Counted from the stretch's first letter, positions 1-12,212 are shown. The stretch: DNA of 64,000 nt from Bettongia penicillata ogilbyi (GCA_023548195.1 JAJHZJ010000413.1:15187941-15251940), one strand, 5' to 3'. The notes: a model not told the origin generated them from the sequence alone. Numbers and translations: made by a program.

Positions 1-195
1 CCAAGATCCCACCACCTTGGAAACACCCAAAACTTCCAATTTGCCTGAACTAGTTCTGAAAACAGCAGTGTGAAAAAGGTTGAAGGGTGAGATAGTGTTG
101 CTCAATTAACCTTAATGTAAAGTTTACTATCAAGATGTAGAGTGGGAAAAATGAGCAAACAAACAAAAAAACAATCTGACCATAAAAAGCTACTA

Positions 196-925
196 TGGGG
201 ATAGAGAGGATGAAAACACAAACTCAGAAGTTAAAACAGCTACAAGGAAAGTGTCAAAGAAAATATGTGAATTTGGCACAAGTAAAACAAGAATACCTGG
301 AAGAGCTAAAAATGATTTTCAAAATCAAATGAGAATTCTAGAGGAAAAAATAGGTTACAAATGAAATCAAAGGAAGAAGTTTATAAAAGAAATTTATAAA
401 AAGACAAACTTGATCAAAAGACAAAGTTGATCAAAAAGGCAAAAAATACTGAAGAAAATAACACTTAAAAAACTATTGGCCAAATGGAAACAGAGGTACA
501 AGAAATTATCAAGGAAAACTGCTCTGATATCCTAGAACCAGAAGGTAAAATAGAAGTGGAAAAAAAATCCACTGGTCACCACCTGAGATTCCAAAATGAA
601 AACTTTCAGGAATATTTTGGCTCAATTCCAGAGTTCCCCAAGCCAAAAAGGAAAATACTTGAATAAGACAGAAAGAAATCTTTTAAGTACTGGGGAGCCA
701 CAGTCAGGATCACATGACATTTAGTAGTTATCATTTTAAGAAATAGAGGATATGGAATATCATATAGAAAGTAAAAGTTCTGGGATTACAACCAAAAATA
801 GCCTACCCAGCAAAACTGAGTAAAAACCTTGAAGGGAAAAAAACAGATATTTAATGAAACAGAGGACTTTCAAGTATTCCTGATGAAAAGACCAGAACTG
901 GATAGAAAATTTAACTTTCAAACAG
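196..925 (+). pseudogene. L1 ORF1 remnant (RNA-binding protein)
   Basis: L1 ORF1p is the coiled-coil, RRM and C-terminal-domain RNA-binding protein that packages L1 RNA. The open piece at 484-666 carries the RRM-region motif 'IIKENCSDILEPEGKIEVE', which recurs in the copies at 22804-23127, 21230-21445 and 54298-54486. Upstream, about 196-470 is a lysine/glutamate-rich coiled-coil region broken by stops. Downstream, about 740-925 carries frameshifted pieces of the C-terminal domain. No full-length frame remains, so it is a pseudogene. Confidence 0.75.
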
Positions 926-1278
926 GAGAGAAACATAAACAGGTAAACATGAAAGAGAAATCATAAAGGATGCAACAATATTAAAATGTTTATCTTTCTA
1001 TATGAAATATGATAATGTAACTTTTCAGAACTTTGTCATTAGGGTAGTAAAACAGATTCTACACAAAAAGAAGGAATGAGAGTGAGGCAATTATGTAGGG
1101 ATGATATAAAAAATAGGTAGGTGAGAAAGGGGATGCCCTGTGAGAACTGACAATGGAGAGGGAGAAAGGAAAAATTGTCTCACATAAAAGAGACAAGGCA
1201 GAACTTTCATAGCAGAGGGGAAAATGGTGGGGAGAGCAGTACAGGTAATACTTGAACATCAGTCATATCTAATCTGGT

Positions 1279-1412
1279 TTACACACACACACACACACGC
1301 ACACACAAATATATGCATATATATATACACACATATATCCATACATATATAAACATATGCATGTATATGCATATATATGCATATATGTGTATATGTATGT
1401 ATGCATGTATGT
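1279..1412. repeat. CA repeat grading into a TATA/CATA-rich stretch
   Basis: Pure CA dinucleotides at about 1280-1306 are followed by a degenerate ATAC/ATATGC alternating purine-pyrimidine tract. It lies inside the inter-ORF region of the L1 copy. Confidence 0.9.
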
Positions 1413-1480
1413 TTCCTAATTTGATGACAGAAATCTATCTTACCCAATAGGGAAGTAGGAAAGGAAAGGGAAAAATGAAA

Positions 1481-1482
<2 letters not shown>

Positions 1483-1531
<49 letters not shown>
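1483..1531. repeat. (GT)n microsatellite
   Basis: About 24 uninterrupted GT units within the purine-rich region of the L1 copy. Its translation on the minus strand gives a histidine/threonine run, which is not a gene. Confidence 0.98.
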
Positions 1532-1533
<2 letters not shown>

Positions 1534-1639
1534 ATAAAAGGTAGGGCAGATAAAAGAAGTCAGCAGTAAGAGGCAAATCAGACTTTACAGAAGGGGAAGA
1601 ATAAAAATAGGGAGAGAAGGGTAAACAGAGAAAAATAGG

Positions 1640-2690
1640 ATGGATGAAAATACACAGTACTACTCAAACTACTAAAAAATTATTTCATAGAGCTAGAAAA
1701 TACAACAAAATTCATCTGGAAGAATAAAAAGAGTCAGGTATATCAAGGAAATCAATGAAAAAAATGTGAAGAAAGGTGACCTAGAAGTTCCAGATTTCAT
1801 GCTATATTACAAAGCAGTAATCATCAAAACAATCTGGTACTGGTTAAGAAATAGCCTGGTGGATGAGTGGAATAGATTTAGGTATACAATGTACAGTAGC
1901 AAATGACCACAGTAACAGTGTTTGATAAACCCAAAGACCCAATTTTTGAGGGTAAGAACTCAAATTTTGACAAAAATTTCTGGGAAAACTGGAAAGAAGT
2001 TTGGCAGAAATTAGGCATAGATTAACATCTCATATCATATTCCAGATAAGGTCAAAATGGATAACTAATTTAGACATAAAAGTTGATATCATAAGTAAAT
2101 TAGGGGAGCATGGAAAAATGTAGCTGTCGTATTGATGGATAAGGGAAGGATTTATGACCAAATAAGAGATAGAGAGGATCACAAGATATAAAGTAGATCA
2201 TTTTAATTACATGAAATTAGAAAGCTTTTGTACAAACAAAACTAATTAAACCAAAATAAGAAGGAAAACAGGAAATTGGGGAAAACATTTTACATCAAAA
2301 TTCTCTGGCTAGTTTCTCAAACATAAGGAATTGAGCCAAATTTATAGAAAGAAGAGCAATTCTCCAGTTGATAGATGGTCAAAGGATACGAACAGACAGT
2401 GTTCAGATGAAGAAATCAAAGTTATTTATAGTTCCATGAAAAAATTCTCTAAATCATTATTGATAAGAAAAATGCAAATTAAAATATCTCTGACATACCA
2501 AATCACATTTATCAGATTGCCTAATATGACAAAGAATAGACTTGAGGGAATGTTGAAAAATTGGAACACTAATGTACTATTGTTGGAATTGGGAACTAGT
2601 CCAACCATTCTGGAGAACAATTTGGAACTATGCCTAAAGAGCTATAAAACTGCATGCCCTTTGACCCTGTAATACCACTACTATGTCTAT
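1640..2690 (+). pseudogene. L1 ORF2 remnant: start codon fused to C-terminal third
   Basis: ORF2 normally encodes endonuclease, reverse transcriptase and a Cys-rich C-terminal region (about 1250 residues). Here only about six N-terminal codons remain before the reading jumps, near 1659, to DNA matching the region downstream of the RT domain. The piece at 2331-2672 shows the L1 C-terminal pattern, with 'DRWSKDTNRQCSDEEIK' followed by a 'TACPLTL' end. Several stops and frame changes are present. Endonuclease and RT are absent, so the copy cannot be autonomous. Confidence 0.75.
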
Positions 2691-2733
2691 ATCCCAGAGA
2701 GATCAAAGGAAAGGGAAAAAGAGATCTACATGT

Positions 2734-4539
2734 ACAGAGAGATGACCACCACCACCATACCAGATAGAGGTTTGACTTGAGACCTCCAGAGCAGAGAATG
2801 GAGATTTTTATCCTGTTACGTGCATTCAGCTATGTGTTCTGTCTGTCTGTTCTAGCAAGTGTCTCTCTTTGCTTCCACACCCCTGCAATGAGTTACTAGA
2901 CCTGTCTTGTCTGTGTCTGGTTTTGGATACCTCCCCTTCTATCATGTTCCTCCTCTAGTCCTGTACAGGTCCCCATGTGGCTGACCATGGCCTCTGGACC
3001 TTCTTCCTCTTGTTCTCAATTCTCTGTTAAAGACCCCCACATATTCTTGAATCATATGCTGGCCCCCTCCTTCCAGAGGGTGCTGCTTCCTTCTTTCCTT
3101 CCTCCTTTCCTTCTGTCCCCATATTGGCATTAAGTAAAAATCAGCTTAGTAGAAATAAATGGAGAACTGTCCGTAGTTCAGTAAGTATATAGCTAACATC
3201 TCATATGAGGAAATCCAGAAATCTGAGAGGGAAAACATGGTGGGCAGAGCATTTGAGTGAGAGCAGTGAAGGCAGAAACTCAAGCATTATAGAAATCAGA
3301 GAATACTAACCACAAACCATATGAACAAAACCAGGACTAGATTCAGAGTTCAGGAAGCAGATCATGAATCATGTATACCTGTATTTTATAGTATTGAAAG
3401 GGAGTCTTTTATCTATATATCTCATATCTGTTGGACGTTTCTCTTTCTTAGTATCATTCTCTTTTCTTCCTCACCCTCATTTCCATTCTTTCTCCCCTTT
3501 ATCTTCTCTCTCCCCTTCTCTCTATCACTCTCTATCAGAGCAGTTAATATTCTTAACTGCCCTTAATGATTTTAATTCTTCAAAAACATGTAAAAACAAA
3601 TGAGGGGAACATTTTTGTTAGATCTCATTCTCATCAACAGTGAAGAACTAGGAAATGAAAAGATAGAATTTGGGGCAAGATAGAATTTGTGTTAGAGAAA
3701 AACAGCAAATCTGTGCAGAGTCTGCCACATGCTCTAAATTTAGGAAAACAGATTCCATGTGATTCAGAGAAAGTATAGGTGGGGTCCTAAGGACTAAAAC
3801 TTTGCAAGGAAAATTAACCCCAAAAAGATAGGAAGCTCTCAAGAATGAAATTCTGAAGTCACTAAATGAGACAATCCCAATGTGAAGGAAAGAGGACGGG
3901 GGATAGTGTTTTACAAAGAAACTGATGACACAGATTATAAAAAAATATGAGCAGAAAATAGAATCAAAGGTAAGTATTGAAAGATGATAAAAGTGCTGCA
4001 TTGTTTTCAAAAATAGTATCAGGCATGCTAAAGCTGAAAATGAGCAAAATTAGTGAGAAAATCTAAGGATGTGTTTTGTTTATTTTTGAAAACTGTGTTA
4101 GCAAATAAAAAACGGTAAAATCAAGGATAGGGGTTCTGCTTGACTTTGATGGCTCAATGATAATAGTTGACAGAGAAAACGGAGATGCTCAACCTTTATT
4201 AGATCTTTGTTTTGTCAGATGAGAATGATCTTTGAACTGGAAAGCACAAGAAAAAGTAACTAATAGGGAGTTGTTATCCAAAACAAGTATGGAAATAATG
4301 ATGGAACACTTTCCTTCCCTCACTGTCCTAAGTTGGGAGGTCCAAATGAATTCCAACCCAGGGTACAAGAGAAATAATGGATATGATTGCCGAGCCACTG
4401 TCAGTAATCACGGGAAGACCTGAGAACAGCGTAAGTACAGCAGGACTAGAGAAGGGCAAATATTATTGCAATTTTCCATATAATGGAAAAAAGAATCTAC
4501 TCTAAAAACAGTAGTCCAGTAAACTTGAACTTTGATCTC
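2734..4539. other. Unassigned DNA, no gene seen
   Basis: From 2740 to about 3130 the sequence is somewhat GC-richer and pyrimidine-rich, abutting the broken L1 3' end, and could be an old LTR that I do not recognise. At 3440-3535 there is a CT-rich stretch. Open frames here (for example 3648-4010 minus) have no family features and low-complexity composition. I see nothing else to support. Confidence 0.5.
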
Positions 4540-4790
4540 TTTCCATTTACATTGTTGTAGTACTATACATTTTTTCTTTACTCTTATCACCCTATGTCTT
4601 TCCATGCTTCTCTGTATTCATCATATTCATAATTTTTAACAGCATCGTAATATTCCATTATTCATGGACCACAATTTGATTAACATTTCCCCAATGGATG
4701 ATATCTGCTTTTTTTTCCAGTTCTTTACTACTACAAAAAAAAGAAAAAAAGGATTGTTATATTTTTCATGTAGACAGAAGCTTTTTTTTT
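4540..4790 (-). mobile_element. Old L1 3'-end fragment
   Basis: Read on the minus strand, the block around 4600-4710 resembles the very end of L1 ORF2. On the plus strand it shows the characteristic antisense phrases 'gtaatattccattattcatgg' shortened and degraded, 'ccacaatttgattaac' and 'ttccagttctttactac'. It is diverged and bounded only roughly. Confidence 0.5.
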
Positions 4791-6929
4791 TTGCCAATGA
4801 TGATCTAATAATGTATGCATAGTAATAGGATAATTCTGATTTACTGGGTCAATTCAGAAGTAAAGTGATCAGGATAATTGAGGGCCTTGAGTCTTTACGC
4901 CAGGGTCGTAAGAACAGTAGTTGAAGAAATTGAGGATGTATGACCTGGACAAGAAAACAAAAGTTTGAACAGTGTGTCGGGAGCCAGGAGGAAGTGGTCA
5001 TAAGATCTGCTTTCTATAATTTAATGGTTGTCTTGAGGAAAAGGGGTTACACTAGTCCTACCTGACTCTTGAGAACAGGAGCAGTGAGTGAGATTTGCAA
5101 AGAAACAGAATTAGGTTTGATCAAACAAAAATGCTTTTTAGTGATCAGAAATGAAAAACGAAATGTGCTTCCTTAGGAAGTAATGTATTTCACCGTAGGA
5201 GAAGTCTTTCATTAAGAGCTAGATGGTTACTTTTAGGGAATGTTTTGAAAATCAATTTTGTTCAAGTATAAGATGAACTACAAGGAGTCTGAGATTCGTT
5301 TCAACTTTTGATTCCATTATTTTGTGGTCTCTTCGAATGTTCATTGGCTTGCCGTTGACTGCCACATAAAATATATTTTGAACTTGTCATTAAGTTCTCT
5401 CCTGTGTTTTGTTATGATCTACCTTCCTATCCTTGTCTCACACACCTAGTTTCAAAGATTTTATATTTAGGTTGATTTTATCTAACTTCTCCATCTCCTT
5501 GTCTTTATTCATGTAAGCCTCTGTCCCTGGATTGTACTTATTGCCACCCATGCAAAAAATTGTAGTTCTTAAAATCTCTTCCTTCCTTCAAAATTTAATT
5601 AAAAATAACCCAAACACTCCACCCTGCATCTGTCAGAGAGGGTGGGATACTGATCCATACTACAACATGATTATAACAGTGATACAAGTTAGAACGTAAT
5701 AAGTCCCAACCATGTGCTATGAAAAATTTAAGAACATAGTGGTCAATTTCTATGGGCTAGGGGAGAGGAGTGATCAGTAAATATTCCTTGGAAGAGGGTC
5801 CCACCTTCTGACTGGGTTTAGAGACTGAGTCTGCTACTTTGAAGTTGCCACTTCTTGCTTCCTACAAATATTTTTCTGTCTTCTGGACTGAGTTTCATTA
5901 TTGCCTGTTTGGTTATCTTTCCTCAGCTGTGGCTACCATCTCCTTTAGGGTACCTTTGGTGCTGAGTTGATACTGTATTTTGCTGCATAACTGTCACAGA
6001 TTTCATGCCATTTTTTTTTTGCAAAAAAAGTGGGGTACAAGCATTATGTGAAGATGTTGTTAAAAATGTGCTGGTTTTCCTTAAAAAAATTTATTATTAA
6101 ACTGCCTTTGATGCAAGATTTGGATGTGTGGAATGTTAGTGATTACATGTTGAAACTGAATATTGATCATGCCAGCATTCTGAGGATTCTAGGCTCATGA
6201 CTCGTAATGTGTGAGAGATAAATGCATATCCACATGCCACTGGTGAATTCTTTGCTCCTCTGTTTACCTTTTAAGTGGCTTGATGAACAGAATTATACCA
6301 TGCAATGATTATGTGATGAAAGGTTATAAACCAACTTCTGGGCTGAAAAAAACAAAAACAGTGCAACAATTACACTACAGTGACGATTATGTGATGAAAT
6401 ATGGTATGATGCTAAATTTTAGTGCAGTTTTTTGTTCCTGGGACTCCTTCCCTTCCTCTCCCCCCACACCCTACTCCAGCCCCTGCCTCAACACATATAC
6501 ACCACCCTTAGCAAGTACTCGTATTCACTTAGGAGAATGACCTGACCCAGGACTGGAACACTGTTTTAACCCTTTTTTTAGCCAGACTCACAGCCACCCA
6601 CACATTTCACAGAAAAACAAACAAACAAGAACCTTGATGTCAGATCTATTATCTCTAAACCCTTCATGCTCCTTGAGAGGAAATTCCTCCAGGCCTGTTT
6701 CATATTTAGTTTGTTGGGATTATACTCATTTCAAGTCTCATCCTACCGTTTGCAGCTAGCACCAGGGACAAGCAAATCAGTTTGAACTTCAATAAACGTC
6801 CAGAAGTCAAATAGTAACACAGAACTGGGAAATTTGTGCTCTGCATTCCTATACCTACACCCCGTCTTGGGGAGTATAAGACCATCTTGCTGTCTTAAAC
6901 TTGCATGTTTTTTATTTCCTCCCACAAGA
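4791..6929. other. Unassigned DNA, no gene seen
   Basis: AT-rich single-copy-looking sequence. The reading frame at 6280-6540 is short, proline-rich only at its end and has no recognisable domain. A few A and T homopolymers (for example 6009-6018) are present. I found no repeat family, promoter or RNA gene that I can support. Confidence 0.5.
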
Positions 6930-7045
6930 TCATAAACTCTAAGAAAGACTGGCCTGTGTTATAACTATATCTTCCTTCCCAACACTTAGCATAATATCTT
7001 GGACATAGTAGATAATTACTAAAAATCTGTTAGATTTAATTGACT
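6930..7045 (+). mobile_element. L2 3'-end fragment
   Basis: The pattern 'aactctaagaaag...cacttagcataatatcttggacatagtag' is a degraded form of the L2 3' terminus, which normally reads as a growth phrase ending in 'cacatagtaggcgcttaataaatg'. It is short and diverged. Confidence 0.5.
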
Positions 7046-8589
7046 TGATTCACAATGCTAGAAATGATATCATAGAAACACATTTGTAAAAAGAGAAAAA
7101 TGGAAATGACAATTAAACTAGAAGAATAAGAATCAGGGACTAGTGAAAAGCAGTAAGCTTGGATTTCTGACACAATTACTGGGGAACAGCTGAGAAGTAA
7201 TGACCAACATGCTGTATGCTTAATTCAAATCCTCTGTGTGGTCGCAGTGACACCTGGTATCCAGACAGTTTCTTGCTGGAAGCCCTTAGACTCTAATCCT
7301 TCCAAGTACACTCCAAGAGCATTATCTCCTTGAATATAAAAGGGGATATACCCATATTTGCCCTCTCAATTTGTGGTGAAAACACATTTTCCTTATTCCA
7401 CCAGCTCCTATTCTTACTATATTTTATTCCTTCTCACTCTAGATATTTCTGTGCTCACTTAAAGGCCAATAAGAAATGTCTTTTCCATTATATAAGAAGG
7501 ACTACTGGTTGTATTAGTCTAGATGTAGTTTTCTCTTGGTCCAACTTGGAAGACTGAGTTATTTATTTAGTATTTCTTTAAATGAAAAGATTTGGTTATA
7601 TTTTGTATTTATCAACCTTTAAAACAAAAGAAATTGCATAAATTAAATTGAATTTAGATGCTTGAATTAATTAGATGCTTAGTTAAAAATGAACCAAATA
7701 GATTATCAGATTGTATTAAAATATTGTCCAAGCCAACTCAGTTACAGTTCTGTTGAGGTCTAGGGGGTGCTAGGAATCCCAAAATTCAAGGGCAAACAAC
7801 ACTTCAACACCTCGAATGAATTTGACTCAAGTCTTCTTTCAACCAGAGATAAGATAACTTACTAAAGCACTCGTTGACGTGGGCCAAGTTTTAAGAATCT
7901 GCCCTATTGTGACACTTGTATTGACAAGTGGGCCAGTTTGAATCTGAGCATTAGGTCAGACGCTTAAAGAATATGAGCACTTCAATGGAGGCAAGATAGA
8001 TCTTCTATACAGAAGACTGTGGGAACAGAGAAGGAGTCTAGTTGGAATTAAGAAGTGGCCGGCTAGAGTGGGGCCAGGTGTAGACAATGAGGGCCACAAT
8101 GAAAAGATAGTTAACTGAGAAGGGCTGAATGCCCCAGGTGAATGCCAGAGACCTGGGTGACATGGGAAAGTCCGAAGAATTTTCCTTTTTGAGGTCTAGA
8201 TCCCAAAGGCATAGTCTTTTCCTTTCAGTGGTTCACGTCCCATTGCCACACGTTCTGCTCTTTCCAGTATTGTCATTTGTTGCATCACAGCATATTTGAG
8301 TTTCTCTTTTGAAATGATTTATTTTAAAATCTATTTCAGAAGCCATCTCTAAGAAATACTGATAATGAAATAATCATTTATTTTATAGTTATGATTATTA
8401 TATAAATATAATTATAATAATTGATAAAGTTTATCAGGATGTTTTGAATGACAATCTGTATTTTTTTTTGTGTGTGAAAGTGTTTATATAAGGTGCCAAA
8501 ATAGAATAATGTATCAGAGAGAAGAGGATCCTGATTAAAACCTGTCACTGATGCTCAGCCTTTTCTGATCGCTCTTAGCTGCTAGAGCC
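7046..8589. other. Unassigned DNA with a GC-richer block at about 7740-8210
   Basis: Mostly AT-rich. The block 7740-8210 is less AT-rich than its surroundings and has no open frame of note. Its composition would suit an old LTR, but no second copy is visible in the window. 8390-8440 is an A/T-only stretch. Confidence 0.4.
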
Positions 8590-8852
8590 TTCCCTTCCAA
8601 ACTGTGCTATATTTAATTGTATTGCATATATTTGCCTTTATTTTCTTTATATTTATTATATATATGTGTATAGAGAGGAGGGAGGGGAGAGGGCAGAGGG
8701 GAGAGAGAGAAAGCTTGTCTTTCCCATTAGGATGTAAATTCCTTTGAAGTAAATATTGTTTCATCTTTTACTTGTGTCACCATCCCTTAGACCAGTGCTT
8801 GGTATATAGTAGGCACTTAATAAATATTTATTCACTTATTGACAGACTGATT
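8590..8852 (+). mobile_element. L2 3' end with internal GA-rich expansion
   Basis: The segment ends in the typical L2 terminus (about 8725-8852), with a degraded 'attagaatgtaagctcc'-type motif followed by 'tagtaggcacttaataaat'. The GA-rich run 8672-8711 interrupts it. Confidence 0.7.
8672..8711. repeat. GA-rich low-complexity tract
   Basis: A 40-base stretch of G and A only, apart from single C and T interruptions, within the L2 remnant. Confidence 0.9.
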
Positions 8853-8960
8853 GACCTTAGACAAATCAGCTTTCCTGGGACTCAGTTTCCTGACCTATGA
8901 AATAAGATAATTCAGCTAGGTGGCCTTTGAGGTTTCTTCCATCTTTCAATAAAGAAGACA
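8853..8960 (+). mobile_element. CORE-SINE fragment (MIR/THER1 type)
   Basis: It carries the degraded conserved phrase 'ggactcagtttcctgacctatg' in shortened form, then 'ttcagctaggtggcctttgaggtttcttccat', typical of the MIR/THER1 3' half. The head is missing. Confidence 0.65.
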
Positions 8961-8999
8961 CCTGTGATTTCTCTGGCATAGGGATCTCTCTAGTGAGAA

Positions 9000-9165
9000 T
9001 TTGATTTACCAATCTAGGCTGGCAATTCATAATCTTAGAGGATTGCTGTGAGCACTATTTGATTAAGTGATTTTTCTCAGAGATACACAGCTAGTACATG
9101 CCAGATTTGAGTCTAGGTCATCCTGCCTATGGAACCTGCTTTCTATCCTATGTCATGCTTTTTTT
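9000..9165 (-). mobile_element. CORE-SINE (MON1/MIR type), minus
   Basis: On the plus strand the antisense hallmarks are visible: 'ttaagtgatttttctcag', 'acacagctagtacatg', 'atttgagtctaggtc' and 'tatcctatgtcatgc'. These correspond to the SINE head and CORE region read in reverse. Confidence 0.6.
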
Positions 9166-9239
9166 CCCCAGCTTTAGGGATATCATCCTTAATCAGAATA
9201 TATCCTAGCCAAGCCCATTACTCATAAAAATACATTTTT

Positions 9240-9334
9240 ATGGCCTTGTGTTATTTTTAGTTATGTCTGACTCTTTGTGACTGCTTTTGGGGTTTTCTTG
9301 GCAGAGATACTGGAGTAGTTTACCATTTCCCTTC
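9240..9334 (-). mobile_element. MAR1-type SINE, 3' fragment
   Basis: The plus strand shows 'tctgactctttgtgactgc', 'tggggttttcttggc' and 'actggagtagtttacca', the reverse of the RTE-derived SINE tail. It abuts the truncated 3' end of the HAL1-like element without its own 5' part. Confidence 0.75.
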
Positions 9335-10029
9335 TATCACACCCCACCCTTCCCTTATGCCTATCTTCTCTCTTGTAGGGCAAGATAAATTTCTATACCC
9401 CATTCCCTATAGTTTTTATTTCCTGATTATATGCAATAAAAATTCTCAACATTCATTGCTAATACTTTGAATTCCAACTTCTCTCCCTCTCCCCTCCCTC
9501 CCCAGCCCCACTGAGAAGGGAAGCAATTCAATATAGACTAAATATGTGTTCTTTTGCAAAAGACTTCCACAATAATCATGTTGTATAATACTAATTATAT
9601 TGCCCTCTGTCCTACTCTATTCCCCCTTATCTTTCCCACCACAATTGACCTTATCCCTTCTTGAAAGTGTTTATTTCTAGTGACTCCCTTCTCCCATTAG
9701 CCCTCCCTTTTAACATTCCCCTCACCCCACTTGTCGCCTCCTCTCCTACTTTCCTGTGGTGTGATATAAATTTTCATATCAAATTTAGTGAGCATGTCAT
9801 TCCCTACTTCAGCCACATGTGGAGAGAGTAGTTTCACTTTGCCCCTCTCCCCTTCTCCCTTTTCTCCTCCATTGAATAAGATTTTTCTTATCTCCTTTAT
9901 GAGTTATAGCCTGACCCGTTCCATTTCTCCCTTTCTCTCCCTGGTATTTTCCTTCTTTTTTATTTTAATTTTAATTTAATTTTATTTTTTGTGTGGATAT
10001 CATCCCTTCTGATATAACACCCCCTGTAC

Positions 10030-10039
<10 letters not shown>

Positions 10040-10082
<43 letters not shown>
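10040..10082. repeat. (GT)n microsatellite
   Basis: About 21 GT units. It lies at the same internal position of the element as the repeats at 22496-22528 and 54882-54899 in the two other HAL1-like copies. Confidence 0.97.
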
Positions 10083-10086
<4 letters not shown>

Positions 10087-10254
10087 ACAAGCTTTCCATC
10101 TACCCAAATACTGAGAAAAGATTCAAGAGTTAAAAATATTTTCTTTCCATGTAGTAATGTAAACAGTTCAGCTTTAGAGAGTCTTTTATGATTTTTCTTT
10201 CCTGTTTACCTTTTCCTGCTTCTCTTGATTCTTGTCTTGGGAAGTCAAATTTTT

Positions 10255-11190
10255 CTATACAGATCTGGTCTTTTCCTCAGTATGAATGATTGAAAGTCAT
10301 TTATATCATTGAATGACCATTTATTCCCTTGAAGTATTATACTCAAATTTGCTGGGTGGGTGATGCTTAATTTCAATCCCAGTTCCTTTGACCTCTGAAA
10401 TATCCTACTCCAAGCCCTTTGATCCCTTCATGTTGAAGCTGCCAGATCCTGTGTTATCCTGATTGTATTTCCACAGTGCTCAAATTGTTTCTTTCTAGCT
10501 GCTTGCAGTATCTTCTCCTTGATCTGGGAACTCTGAAATTTGGCCCCAATATTCCTAGGAGTTTCTCTGTTCGGGTCTCTTTCAGGAGGTTATCTGTGGA
10601 TTCTTTCAATATTTATTTTGCCCTCTGGTTCTAGAATATCAGGGCAGTTTTCCTTGATAATTTTATAGAAGATAATGTCTAGGCTCTTTTTTTGATCATG
10701 GCTTTCAGGTAGTCCAATAATTTTTAAATTGTTTCTCCTGGATCTATTTTCCAGGTCAGTTGTTTATCCAATGAGATGTTTTACATTATCTTCTATTTTT
10801 TCAGATTTTTAGTTTTATTTATTAACTGCTTGGTTTAACTCATAGTCATTCATTTCCCTGAACTCAATTCTCTCTTTCAACAAATTATTTTGTTCAGTGA
10901 GTTTTTGAACATTCTCCTCCATTTGGCTAATTCTGCTTTTTAAAAGCTCCTTCTCCTCATTGGCTTTTTGGACCTCTTTTTCCAATTGAGTTAGACTCTT
11001 TTTAAAGCTGTTATTTTCCTCAGGGTTTATTTTGGTTCTCCTTTAGTAAGCTGCTAACTTGTTTTTTAAGGTCTTCTACTGCCTGAGTCCAATTTAAGTT
11101 CCCTTTGGAGGCCCTCGAGGCAGAGTCCTTGACTTCTTCTGACAGTGTGCCTTGTTCTTCCTCATCTGAAAGGATGGGGGGAGACACCTG
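10255..11190 (-). pseudogene. HAL1/L1 ORF1 pseudogene in element A
   Basis: Minus-strand translation gives scattered pieces of coiled coil (about 10850-11060), RRM region (about 10560-10690) and C-terminal domain (about 10255-10440). Each aligns with the better-preserved copies at 22690-23855 and 53500-54720. Multiple frameshifts and stops mean no frame exceeds about 60 codons. No longer functional. Confidence 0.65.
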
Positions 11191-12113
11191 TTCCCTGAGA
11201 AAGTAACCTTCTATGGTCTTATTTTTTTTCCCTTTTTTGGGCAGCCAGTTACTTGACTTCTGAGTTTCCTCTCCACAACCACCTAGCTTCCAGTTCTACC
11301 AAGACAGCACTGGGGGTTGAGATTCAGATGAGTTTCTCCAAAGCCTCAGGGGTTTTAGGTAGGGGCAGGGCTGCTACTCAGTGTGAGATTAAGATCAGCT
11401 GCTCAGGTAGGGGCAGGGCCACCACACAGGGTTCAGTTCCCTCAAGGGGTTTATGCTGAGACCTTCAACAATGGATGGGGGCTACTGCCTACTTTGGGAG
11501 TCCAGTCCACTGCTGCCTCTACTGCTGCCTCCTAAGGAGGTTCAAGTTATGGGGACACCCTGCTCCCTTCTCAGCCAGCCGAAAAGACCCTCTCACTGAC
11601 CTTTGATGCCTGTGGGTTGAGGAATCTGTGCTCCTGCTGGAGATTCTGTCCCTGAAGCCTGTTCAGATCTGCTCCTTTCGGTGTCACATGGCCAAGGCAG
11701 GGCTGGGCTCTGCTCCGTGTGTGGTGTCTGACAGATCTTTCTAGTCGGTCTTTCATGTCTCTCTGGGATAGAAATCTCCTCCACTCCATTGTTCTGTGGC
11801 TTCTGCTGCTCTAGAATTTGTTGAGAGTTCCTCTTTACAGGTATTTTATGGGCTGTGGGGTAACAGCTAGCATATGTGTGTCTTTCTACTCTGCCATTTT
11901 GGCTCCCTCCATCAGCATTTTCATTTCTTAAAATAGAAGAGAAATATTTTTGGAAGAAAATCATTTATGTACAACCAAGCTAACCCTTAACAAGCTAACC
12001 AAGCCAACAAGCTAACTCAGAAATTTTCCCTCCATATCATGTATTTTTCCCATATTATTTACTGGAATAGCAAATGTAGGTATTCACAACTTATATGATT
12101 TCACATAATAATT

Positions 12114-12212
12114 GTTTGTATATATGTGTATATATGTATACATATGTATATATGTATACATATGTATATGTGTGTATATGTGTGTGTGTGTGTGTACACA
12201 GAGAGAGAGGGT
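12114..12212. repeat. TATG/TG alternating repeat ending in GA
   Basis: Alternating TATATG/TACATATG units grade into TG dinucleotides, ending with ACACAGAGAGAGAG. Simple repeat; translations in this region are artefacts. Confidence 0.95.

Larger units (their letters stand above)
1..2733 (+). mobile_element. L1 retrotransposon with most of ORF2 deleted; 5' end outside window
   Basis: The order is ORF1 remnant (about 196-925), purine-rich inter-ORF region (about 930-1639), ORF2 start codon at 1640, then a direct jump to the ORF2 3' third (about 1660-2690). The ORF1 part aligns by eye with the three HAL1-like copies and the L1 at 35107-38555. The first ORF2 codons (ATGGATGAAAATACACAG) match the ORF2 start of the minus-strand L1 at 20206. 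The last part resembles the L1 ORF2 C-terminal coding DNA. The 3' end is lost near 2733. About 3 kb of ORF2 is missing compared with a normal L1. Identity as L1 is secure; the subfamily is not. Confidence 0.85.
9335..11913 (-). mobile_element. HAL1-like element A (L1 ORF1-only retrotransposon)
   Basis: Read from 11913 downward, the order is a GC-richer 5' UTR beginning with the phrase 'ggagccaaaatggcagag', a decayed ORF1 (about 11190-10255), a purine-rich 3' region, and the inner copy of the tail module near 9470. No ORF2 endonuclease or RT sequence is present. The layout matches copies 21671-24449 and 52984-55742. The last about 160 bases of the 3' end are absent, and the sequence stops at 'cttctatcacac'. 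HAL1 elements are known L1 derivatives that rely on L1 machinery in trans. Confidence 0.8.

Noticed and set aside
1259..1576. 105-codon minus-strand frame with histidine/threonine run
   Set aside because: It is a translation of the GT microsatellite and neighbouring repeats within an L1 copy.
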